Positions 57,321 to 64,000 of a stretch of DNA of 64,000 nt are shown one piece after another; within the stretch, counting starts at the first letter, position 1, and each line of letters starts with the position of its first letter. This DNA is from Enterocloster bolteae. Its GTDB lineage: Bacteria; Bacillota; Clostridia; Lachnospirales; Lachnospiraceae. The notes under the pieces are model-generated. The model searched no databases and was not told where the DNA came from. It was given only the letters and a program-made list of their open reading frames with translations. Location: NCBI RefSeq assembly GCF_002234575.2, contig NZ_CP022464.2, positions 5,270,001 to 5,334,000 of the forward strand, read 5' to 3'. The position numbers and the translations under genes are program-made.

Positions 57321-57383
57321 CTTTATCTTACCTTTATCTTACCTTTATCTTACCTTTATCTTACCTTTATCTTACCTTTATCT
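57318..57383. repeat. Six tandem copies of an 11-bp unit
   Basis: ACCTTTATCTT repeated six times with no change, then a partial copy. Starts inside the terminator tail. Because 11 is not a multiple of 3 the repeat is open in several frames, which creates long false ORFs. Confidence 0.85.
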
Positions 57384-57424
57384 TACCTTTCACTCACTAT
57401 CCATTATATTCCGGTCATACCAGA

Positions 57425-57847
57425 CTACCAGCACATTTCCTCATTACTGTACAGCACCAATCCGCCGTCTGTCACTGCCCTGGCTGCCGTCTCTCCGTCA
57501 GATGCCTTCACAATCATTGCCCTGCGGTTGGCGGAAGCCAGTGCGTACATGTACTCAATGTTCAGCCCCTGGCTGCAGAGGATATGTGTCATCTTGTGCA
57601 GTTCCCCCACCTGGTCCTCTAGTTTTACTGCCAGCACATCGGTCAGCATGGCTGAAAATCCTTTTTCCCTCAGCGCTGCCTTTGCCTTATCCGGATCAGA
57701 CACAATCATTCTCAGCATACCGTACTCCGTGGTATCCGCCATGCTGAGGGACAGTATGTTGATGTCCTGCTCCTTCAGTACTTCTGTGACCTGCTCCAGT
57801 CTGCCTTCACGGTTTTCTATAAATACAGATAATTGTTTTACAAACAT
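57425..57847 (-). CDS. Tandem ACT-domain protein
   Basis: A 140-residue protein with two ACT domains (KQLSVFIENREGRLEQVTEV, then DQVGELHKMTHILCSQGLNI). Such small ACT proteins often follow phenylacetate-CoA ligase genes and are thought to sense amino acids, here probably aromatic ones. Last gene of the leftward aryl-acid operon. Confidence 0.85.
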   Translation of the reverse strand: MFVKQLSVFIENREGRLEQVTEVLKEQDINILSLSMADTTEYGMLRMIVSDPDKAKAALREKGFSAMLTDVLAVKLEDQVGELHKMTHILCSQGLNIEYMYALASANRRAMIVKASDGETAARAVTDGGLVLYSNEEMCW

Positions 57848-57866
57848 TCTTGCACCCCGCCCTTTC

Positions 57867-59165
57867 TTAATTCAGATTCCTCTTGTCAATCACATGCTTC
57901 GTTTTACCCATGCTCCGCTCAATGCTCTTTGGCTCCACCAGCTTTACCTTCACAGCAAGACCTATGGCCTGCTGAATCATATAGGCGATCTTTCCTGTCA
58001 GATTCTCCAGCTCCCGGATTTCATCTGAGAAGAATCGCTCCTCCACTTCCACCTGCACCTCTAAGGTGTCCAGATTGTTCACACGGTCCACAATCAGCAG
58101 GTAATGAGGCGTGGTGCCGCCCATTTCCAGCAGGGCAGACTCTATCTGGGATGGGAATACGTTGACGCCTCGGATAATCAGCATGTCATCGGTCCTTCCT
58201 GTGAATCTGGCAATCCTGGCCGTGGTCCTTCCGCACTGGCAGGTACTGTGATCAAGGCTGGTCAAATCCTTTGTGCGGTAACGGATTAAAGGCAGCCCTT
58301 CCTTGGTCAGGGTGGAAATAACCAGTTCGCCGGTCATGCCGTCTCTCAGCGGCTTCAATGTATTCTGGTCCACGATCTCCGGCAGGAAATGGTCCTCATG
58401 AATATGGAGTCCCTCATGGAACTGGCAGTCTGTGGCAACGCCCGGTCCCATGATTTCGCTGAGGCCGTAGATATCGTGGGCGTGGATTCCCAGCTGACGC
58501 TCAATCTGGGTTCTCATTTTCTCAGTCCAGGGCTCTGCTCCGTTGATGGATGCCTTCAGTTTAATCTTATCCTTGACCCCCATCTCCTCGATGGTTTCTG
58601 CAATATGAAGAAGGTAGGACGGCGTACACATGATTCCTGTCACACCGAAATCCACCATCATGGTCACCAGCTTCTTGGTGTTGCCTGTGGACATGGGGAC
58701 CACGGTGGCTCCCATCTCCTCTGCACCATAGTGGGCTCCCAGGCCTCCGGTAAACAGACCGTATCCGTAAGCCACCTGGATGATGTCATTGCTTCCCAGT
58801 CCGGCCATGGTAATGCACCGGGCCACGCACTCACTCCACACGTCAATGTCCTTGCGGGTATATCCCACCACCGTGGACTTTCCCGTGGTGCCGCTGGATG
58901 CGTGGATACGGGTAATCTGGGAATTAGGCACCGCAAACATGCCGAAGGGGTATGTATCTCTCAAATCATCCTTTGTGGTGAACGGTAGCCTTTCCAGGTC
59001 CTCGATTCCCCGGATGTCTCCCGGCTCCAATCCTACTGCCTGCATTTTCTTGCGGTAATACTCCACACTGTGGTACACCCTGTCAACTAATTTTCTCAGC
59101 CTTGCGCTCTGCAGGTTGGTCATCTCATCCCTGCTCATGCACTCCTTTGTCTCATTCCATATCAT
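57867..59165 (-). CDS. paaK: Phenylacetate-CoA ligase
   Basis: A 432-residue AMP-forming ligase that makes phenylacetyl-CoA, or works in reverse with oxidoreductase products. Motifs are the AMP-binding RIHASSGTTGKSTVVGYT, DIYGLSEIMGPGVA, and RTDDMLIIRGVNVFPSQIES near the C-terminal domain. ATG 59165 follows TTGGAGGGG; the ORF extends to 59198. One of two paralogues flanking iorAB. Confidence 0.9.
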   Translation of the reverse strand: MIWNETKECMSRDEMTNLQSARLRKLVDRVYHSVEYYRKKMQAVGLEPGDIRGIEDLERLPFTTKDDLRDTYPFGMFAVPNSQITRIHASSGTTGKSTVVGYTRKDIDVWSECVARCITMAGLGSNDIIQVAYGYGLFTGGLGAHYGAEEMGATVVPMSTGNTKKLVTMMVDFGVTGIMCTPSYLLHIAETIEEMGVKDKIKLKASINGAEPWTEKMRTQIERQLGIHAHDIYGLSEIMGPGVATDCQFHEGLHIHEDHFLPEIVDQNTLKPLRDGMTGELVISTLTKEGLPLIRYRTKDLTSLDHSTCQCGRTTARIARFTGRTDDMLIIRGVNVFPSQIESALLEMGGTTPHYLLIVDRVNNLDTLEVQVEVEERFFSDEIRELENLTGKIAYMIQQAIGLAVKVKLVEPKSIERSMGKTKHVIDKRNLN

Positions 59166-59290
59166 TTGCCTGTAACCCCTCCAACTCTCACATGACATAT
59201 TTTTATATCCCTTATCTGCTTACAGTCCACTCTCCGGTTTACTTCCCGGCTTCTGTCCGACTGGCTTCTGTTTGACCGGCTTCTGTCCGT

Positions 59291-59875
59291 CTAAACAGAA
59301 AGCGCATAACCGGTCTCAAATGCCTTTTTATTAATTTCCACCGTCTTAGGCGGAACCGTTGTCTCGATTACCTTCAGCCAGTCTTCCTTCTCAAATCCCA
59401 TGTGCTTTGCAGCGGCTCCCAGGACAATGACATTGAATGCCTTGGGCGCGCCCATCTTTTTCGCTTCCTCCGTGGCCTCCACCACAATGGTTCTGCGGGC
59501 TTCCTTTAACCGGTCAATGATTCCTTCCGGATACTGAGCCACCCCTGTCACCACCGTAATGGGATCAATGCGCCAGTCATTGACAATGACCACGCCGTCT
59601 TTTTTGAGGAAATGCAGATACCGCAGTGCCTCCAGACGCTCAAAGGCAATCAGCACGTCTGCCTGGCCTTCCTCTACAATGGGTTCTGCCACTTTTTCTC
59701 CATATCTCACAAAGGTTACCACGCTGCCGCCGCGCTGGGCCATGCCGTGCACCTCGGACAACTTCACGTCAAAGCCCGCCCCGATTGCAAGCTTTCCAAG
59801 TATGCGGCTGGTAAGAAGGGTTCCCTGGCCGCCTACACCTACTATCATAATATTCTTTGATGTCATTTTATTCAC
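59291..59875 (-). CDS. iorB: Indolepyruvate:ferredoxin oxidoreductase, beta subunit
   Basis: A 194-residue gamma-type subunit (MIVGVGGQGTLLTSRILGKL at the start, EVHGMAQRGGSVVTFVRYGE). Together with IorA it oxidises indolepyruvate and related aryl pyruvates to aryl-acetyl-CoA, CO2 and reduced ferredoxin. It overlaps iorA by 8 nt, so the subunits are cotranslated. Confidence 0.92.
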   Translation of the reverse strand: MNKMTSKNIMIVGVGGQGTLLTSRILGKLAIGAGFDVKLSEVHGMAQRGGSVVTFVRYGEKVAEPIVEEGQADVLIAFERLEALRYLHFLKKDGVVIVNDWRIDPITVVTGVAQYPEGIIDRLKEARRTIVVEATEEAKKMGAPKAFNVIVLGAAAKHMGFEKEDWLKVIETTVPPKTVEINKKAFETGYALSV

Positions 59876-61616
59876 CCGCCTTTACCAGATTGATTGCGTC
59901 AAATTTACACAGCTGTTTACACAGTCCGCAGCCATTGCACATGGTCTCGTCAATGGATATGGTGCCGTCCTCATTCTTTGTCAGGGCAGGACAGCCCGGT
60001 CTTAAACAAGCTCCGCATTTCTTACACTTATCCGGCAGCGGCCTGCACTTGTTGGGGAATTTGATTCCCTTAAGCAGGGCGCAGGGCGCCTTGGTGATGA
60101 TGACGGATACCGCATCCCTTGCCACTTCCTCTTTGATTACGCGCTCCAGCTCCGCCTGGTCAAAGGCGTCCACCTCGCAGACATGCTCAATGCCCAGTGA
60201 CTTGCACAGACCGTAAATATTGATGGCAGGAACCACCTGTCCTTTAAGGGTCTTGCCTGTGGCGGCATGATCCTGGTGGCCTGTCATTCCCGTGGTGGAA
60301 TTATCCAGGATGATGACTGTGCCGGTGGCCTGGTTGTAGACCATGTTCATGAGAGAGTTGATGCCTGTGTGCATGAAGGTGGAATCACCGATTACAGCCA
60401 CCCAGCTCTTAATATACTCTCTTCCCTTTGCCTTCTCCATACCGTGGAGAGTGCTGATGCTGGCTCCCATACAGATCGTGGTGTCAATGACGCTTAAGGG
60501 CGCCACTGCCCCCAGTGTATAGCAGCCGATATCTCCGGCAGCATGTATCTTCAGCTTGTTAAGCACAGTGTATACGCTTCTGTGGGGACATCCCGGACAC
60601 AGGATGGGAGGTCTTGCAGGAACCTGGGCCGCCTTATCCACCTGTGATGTCTGGCCCAGCACACGCTCCCTGATCAGGTTTGCGCTGTATTCACCCTGAA
60701 CCGTGAATATTTCCTTGCCCACTGCCTTCTGAATGCCCCAGGATTTAACCTGTTCCTCCACCACCGGCTCCAGCTCCTCAAATATGTAAAGCTTATCCAC
60801 CTTGGCCGCAAATTCCTCGATGAGCTTCCTTGGAAGGGGATTGAGAAGCCCCAGCTTCAGGACAGACGCCTGAGGCATGGCTTCCTTCACATACTGGTAT
60901 GCAATACCGTTGGTGATAAAGCCCACGGATAAATCATTGTATTCCACCCGGTTGATGGGCAGGCTGTTGGCATCCTCTGCCATTTGTTTCATGCGCGCTT
61001 CCACCACCACGTGGCGTTTGATGGCATTGCCGGGCATCATGACATACTTTGCCATATCCCTCTCATAGGGGATGTCAAAGGGCTCTGCCCTCTCCTCCAG
61101 TTCCACCAGCCCCTGGGAATGAGACAGACGGGTGGTACTGCGCAGAATAACAGGGGTATCATATTTCTCACTGAGATCGTAAGCATATTTCATGAATTCC
61201 TTGGCTTCGGCACTGTCGGAGGGCTCCACAATGGGGACCATAGCAGCCCTGGCCACCATCCGGCTGTCCTGCTCATTCTGAGAGCTGTACATGCCCGGGT
61301 CATCTGCCACCACCAGCACCAGTCCGCCCCGAACGCCGGTGTATGCCGCCGTATATAGCGGATCCGCAGCCACATTCATCCCCACATGCTTCATGACGCA
61401 CATGGAACGCACGCCTGCTATGGATGCACCGATGGCCACCTCTGTAGCCACCTTCTCGTTGGGAGCCCACTCCGCGTAAATCTCATCGTACTGGACCAGA
61501 GACTCGCTGACCTCCGTACTGGGTGTGCCCGGATAGGCTGCGGATACCTTTACCCCTGCCTCATAGGCACCTCTTGCTATGGCTTCATTGCCAAGTAATA
61601 TTCTTTTCTCTGACAC
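59868..61616 (-). CDS. iorA: Indolepyruvate:ferredoxin oxidoreductase, alpha subunit
   Basis: A 582-residue subunit. The N-terminal pyrimidine domain starts LLGNEAIARGAYEAGVKVSA. The thiamine diphosphate site is GDSTFMHTGINSLMNMVYNQ to IILDNSTTGMTGHQ. Two 4Fe-4S clusters are at the C-terminus (CKKCGACLRPGCP, CNGCGLCKQLC). Part of amino acid fermentation that supplies reduced ferredoxin, possibly to the hydrogenase-like proteins. Confidence 0.95.
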   Translation of the reverse strand: MSEKRILLGNEAIARGAYEAGVKVSAAYPGTPSTEVSESLVQYDEIYAEWAPNEKVATEVAIGASIAGVRSMCVMKHVGMNVAADPLYTAAYTGVRGGLVLVVADDPGMYSSQNEQDSRMVARAAMVPIVEPSDSAEAKEFMKYAYDLSEKYDTPVILRSTTRLSHSQGLVELEERAEPFDIPYERDMAKYVMMPGNAIKRHVVVEARMKQMAEDANSLPINRVEYNDLSVGFITNGIAYQYVKEAMPQASVLKLGLLNPLPRKLIEEFAAKVDKLYIFEELEPVVEEQVKSWGIQKAVGKEIFTVQGEYSANLIRERVLGQTSQVDKAAQVPARPPILCPGCPHRSVYTVLNKLKIHAAGDIGCYTLGAVAPLSVIDTTICMGASISTLHGMEKAKGREYIKSWVAVIGDSTFMHTGINSLMNMVYNQATGTVIILDNSTTGMTGHQDHAATGKTLKGQVVPAINIYGLCKSLGIEHVCEVDAFDQAELERVIKEEVARDAVSVIITKAPCALLKGIKFPNKCRPLPDKCKKCGACLRPGCPALTKNEDGTISIDETMCNGCGLCKQLCKFDAINLVKAGE

Positions 61617-61682
61617 GTTTTTTCCTTCCTTTCAGTATGTATTAACTGCACCGGACCTCTTAATAACTGTCCTGATGCCTCA

Positions 61683-62990
61683 TCAGACTTCCTTTCGCAG
61701 GTCCGTGACCCTCTTTGCCTTTCCCTCAAACCGCTGAAGGGTGTTGGGGGATACCAGCTGAATCTTGGCATCCAGACCAAGCATCAGGCGCATCTTATCC
61801 TTCAAAGTGTCCTCCAGCCGCTCAAGGGCAGCATAGGAGTCCATCATACTCTCAGCTTCCACCTCAACCTTGATAATCAGGATGTCGGAGTGGTTCTTCC
61901 TGTCCACCACGATTTCATAGTTAGGCCCGATTCCCTCTGTATTAATCAGCACTTCCTCAATCTGGCTCGGGAATACGTTGACGCCCCGAATCTTTAACAT
62001 ATCATCCGTACGTCCTGACAGGTTCTCCATCCTGGCGGTGGTGCGGCCGCAGGGACAGGGTTCATACATTAGCCTGGTAATATCCCTGGTACGGTAACGA
62101 ATGAGAGGCAGCGCCTCCTTGGAAATGCAGGTGATAACCAGCTCTCCCTTTTCGCCGGGAGGAAGCACTTCCCCTGTGGCGGAATCTATTACCTCCGCAA
62201 TAAAATGGTCCTCATTGATATGCATTCCCTTAAGTTCCAGGCATTCTCCCGACACGCCGGGACCCATCAGCTCGCTCATGCCGTAATTCTGGGTCAAATT
62301 CACATCCTCTCCCCATACCTTGTAAAGCTCATTCCTCATGGCCTCTGTCATCAGCTCGCTGCCCAGTACAAGGGTCTTTACCTTCAGGTCTTTCCTGGGA
62401 TTAATTCCCATCTCCAGGGCCACCTCAGCAATGCGCATGGCATAGGAGGGAGTGGCCACCAGCAGGGTAGTCTCAAAATCCTTCATATACATCAGCTGCT
62501 TCTGGGTATTGCCGGTAGAGGACGGAACCACCGCAGCTCCTACCTTCTCCAGTCCATTGTGAAGTCCCAGGGCGCCGGTGAACATGCCATACCCAAAACA
62601 AATCTGGGCAACATCCTCGTCCGAGGCGCCTCCTGCCACGGCCAGACGGGCCACACATTCCTTCCACACCTCCAGGTCATTCTCCGTATAACCCACCACA
62701 GTTGGCTTTCCCGTGGTACCGCTGGATGCGTGGATTCTGCGCAGTTCCTTCTTTGGAACCGCAAACAGGCCATAGGGGTAATTGTCCCTCATATCCTGTT
62801 TCGTCACAAACGGAAGCTTCTGTAAATCCTTCAGTGTCTGTATATGCTCCGGCCTTACACCTGCCTCCTCCATCTTGGCGCGGTATGCCGGTACCTTTTC
62901 ATAAACCCGGTTCACCGTGTCTTTTAGGCGGCTCAGCTGTATCGCTTCAATCTCCGCCCTGGACATTGTCTCCTCTTTTGCCCAAATCAT
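61683..62990 (-). CDS. paaK: Phenylacetate-CoA ligase (second copy)
   Basis: A 435-residue paralogue of the ligase at 57867, with RIHASSGTTGKPTVVGYT, QNYGMSELMGPGVSGE and RTDDMLKIRGVNVFPSQIEE. First gene of the operon. In fermenting clostridia the ligase can run in reverse, giving ATP from aryl-acetyl-CoA; the two copies may differ in substrate. Confidence 0.9.
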   Translation of the reverse strand: MIWAKEETMSRAEIEAIQLSRLKDTVNRVYEKVPAYRAKMEEAGVRPEHIQTLKDLQKLPFVTKQDMRDNYPYGLFAVPKKELRRIHASSGTTGKPTVVGYTENDLEVWKECVARLAVAGGASDEDVAQICFGYGMFTGALGLHNGLEKVGAAVVPSSTGNTQKQLMYMKDFETTLLVATPSYAMRIAEVALEMGINPRKDLKVKTLVLGSELMTEAMRNELYKVWGEDVNLTQNYGMSELMGPGVSGECLELKGMHINEDHFIAEVIDSATGEVLPPGEKGELVITCISKEALPLIRYRTRDITRLMYEPCPCGRTTARMENLSGRTDDMLKIRGVNVFPSQIEEVLINTEGIGPNYEIVVDRKNHSDILIIKVEVEAESMMDSYAALERLEDTLKDKMRLMLGLDAKIQLVSPNTLQRFEGKAKRVTDLRKEV

Positions 62991-63093
62991 GTTGTCTGAC
63001 CTCCCTTTCCCTGCCCCCGCATCTCCTGTCTGGTTTCCTGTACTATCTTACTTTGACGTGACAACGCATTGGCGCATTATATTGTCTGGCGAC

Positions 63094-63122
63094 ATTATAC
63101 CATCTTTTCCCGGGTTTGTCTG
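63094..63122 (-). promoter_or_regulatory. Candidate promoter of the aryl-acid operon
   Basis: On the minus strand CAGACA (63117-63122) and TATAAT (63094-63099), spacing 17. A second TATAAT lies about 20 bp downstream. The leader to 62990 is about 100 nt. Confidence 0.55.
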
Positions 63123-63260
63123 CTGTTTTCATGCAAATTCCATATGAGTTTTCTGTTTGCGGTTTTTACACCGGAAGCATCTGCACAAAACCTAACAGCA
63201 TCCATAGCTACATCTTATCACAGTTTCATGACTTAGGCCATATTAGGGCTCATATTAGGA

Positions 63261-63341
63261 CAGGGACATATTGACCATGTCCCTGTATATTAACAGGGAA
63301 CCATGTCTCCCGCCTTATGGCGTTTTCCATGGTTCCCTGCA
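63261..63341. terminator. Two strong inverted repeats after the CBS gene
   Basis: CAGGGACAT/ATGTCCCTG (63261-63285) and CAGGGAACCATG/CATGGTTCCCTG (63294-63341) lie between the CBS gene and the next operon; likely terminators. The 63123-63379 stretch holds nothing else that I can see. Confidence 0.6.
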
Positions 63342-63379
63342 ATCGCACAGCCCTCACCGTGCCGGACCGCCCTGTCCCG

Positions 63380-63889
63380 CTACACCAGGACTCCCTCCTG
63401 ACTGCGCAGCTTTACCACCGCGGACAGGTCCGTCTTTTTATGTTCCTTTCCGCCCTGGTCCTGACACTTCTTGGAACGTTCCTCGGCGGTTTCGCACTTC
63501 TGGTAAAAATATTTGATAATGTCCTTTCTGGTAATGATACCAATGAAACTCTTCTGATCATCCAGTACCGGCACAAAGTTCTGGTTCAATGCCTTTCCGA
63601 TCAGATCCTCCATATCTGCGTCTGCCTTAACCGGACGGTTGTCACACCGGCGGCGTATGGCTGTAACAGGTATCCTCTCAGCCCCTTTTAGATCCAGATT
63701 AAACTGGTTCTTGATTCCCCATAACAGGTCACCCTCCGTCAGCGTCCCCACATAGCGACCTGTCCTGCTGACAATCGGTACTGCGGAATACTTGTGGTGC
63801 TCCATTTTCTCCAAAGCCTGTCTTAACGTATCATCCTCGCTTATATACGCCACATCACTTTTAGGAGTCAGGAAAAACAGTATGTTCAT
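63380..63889 (-). CDS. Tandem CBS-domain protein
   Basis: A 169-residue protein with two CBS domains (KSDVAYISEDDTLRQALEKM, SRTGRYVGTLTEGDLLWGIK; then FVPVLDDQKSFIGIITRKDI). CBS pairs bind adenine nucleotides and act as energy sensors. A charged C-terminus of 40 residues follows. Stand-alone, with target unknown; it may regulate nearby metabolism. Confidence 0.88.
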   Translation of the reverse strand: MNILFFLTPKSDVAYISEDDTLRQALEKMEHHKYSAVPIVSRTGRYVGTLTEGDLLWGIKNQFNLDLKGAERIPVTAIRRRCDNRPVKADADMEDLIGKALNQNFVPVLDDQKSFIGIITRKDIIKYFYQKCETAEERSKKCQDQGGKEHKKTDLSAVVKLRSQEGVLV

Positions 63890-64000
63890 TTTTTCACTCC
63901 TTTTTCCCGTATTCTTATTTAAGTATAATGCCTGCCTCTGAACCGAATGTGAACAAATTATTATAAATATCTGAAATTTCTTAAGATGCAGAAAATATAG

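Noticed and set aside
57303..58028. 241-residue open frame on the plus strand
   Set aside because: Created by the 11-bp repeat and antisense to the ACT-domain and ligase genes; no protein-like pattern.
63271..63691. Plus-strand frames beside the CBS gene
   Set aside because: They run across the inverted repeats and antisense to the CBS gene, without ribosome binding sites.
1..64000. CRISPR array
   Set aside because: No regularly spaced direct repeats with unique spacers; the only tandem repeat (57318) has no spacers, and the fibre sites are too few and in mixed orientation.

Overview
The window looks like the chromosome of an anaerobic, spore-forming Firmicute of the Lachnospiraceae type (an Enterocloster / Clostridium clostridioforme-like gut bacterium is my best guess, by inference). 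The reasons are the cotJABC spore-coat operon, an FeFe-hydrogenase-like protein with a small 2Fe-2S partner, the indolepyruvate:ferredoxin oxidoreductase / phenylacetate-CoA ligase cluster, strong GGAGG-type ribosome binding sites and a temperate clostridial-type phage. No organism name can be read directly from the sequence.

Left host flank (1-4867): the 5' part of an FeFe-hydrogenase-like gene and its 2Fe-2S partner (minus strand), then a complete ABC importer operon (lipoprotein, permease, ATPase; plus strand), a terminator, and the 3' part of cotJC.

Prophage (4865-53562, about 48.7 kb): a complete temperate myovirus-like prophage has inserted into cotJC exactly between the metal-ligand Glu and His of the GTEE-LAH motif. 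A 3-bp core (GAA as read on the minus strand) is shared by both junctions. Removing one copy of the prophage restores a full-length 210-codon cotJC in frame. The 525-residue large serine recombinase lies 10 bp from the right junction. Most phage genes read leftward on the minus strand. From right to left they are: lysogeny and control (integrase, Ltp-type superinfection-exclusion lipoprotein, two XRE regulators, a two-promoter switch, a promoter carrying SOS-like boxes); small early genes with two plus-strand moron-like units driven by duplicated promoters; a replication module mixing an HUH Rep-like protein, a degenerate RNase H fold, PcfK and PcfJ homologues, two SSB-like proteins, HNH and MazG-like proteins; small accessory genes, a LexA-like HTH, a tyrosine recombinase and an ArpU-like late regulator; a tRNA-Met-like gene and a Dam-type methylase; then terminase, portal-MuF, protease, capsid, connectors, sheath, tube, tape measure, baseplate, tail fibre and lysis genes, and a HigBA-type toxin-antitoxin pair.

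The most striking element is a tail-fibre switching system. The fibre gene at 11078-12097 carries a 14-16 bp site (GTGCTCAATACCAA) at the codons for Val-Leu-Asn-Thr. The same site occurs three more times, each heading a promoterless, in-frame alternative C-terminal cassette. Two tail-to-tail pairs (5470-6101 and 10774-11371) form two small invertible segments, giving four possible fibre tips, like a shufflon.

Right host flank (53560-64000): the 5' part of cotJC, then cotJB and cotJA; a divergent Cys/Gly-rich protein gene, with sigma-K-like -10 motifs in both directions between the two; an IS1182-type element inserted in the palindromic terminator of that gene with a 24-bp duplication; a hotdog thioesterase; and a leftward operon (phenylacetate-CoA ligase, iorA, iorB, a second ligase, ACT-domain protein) for ferredoxin-linked breakdown of aromatic 2-oxo acids, followed by a CBS-domain protein.
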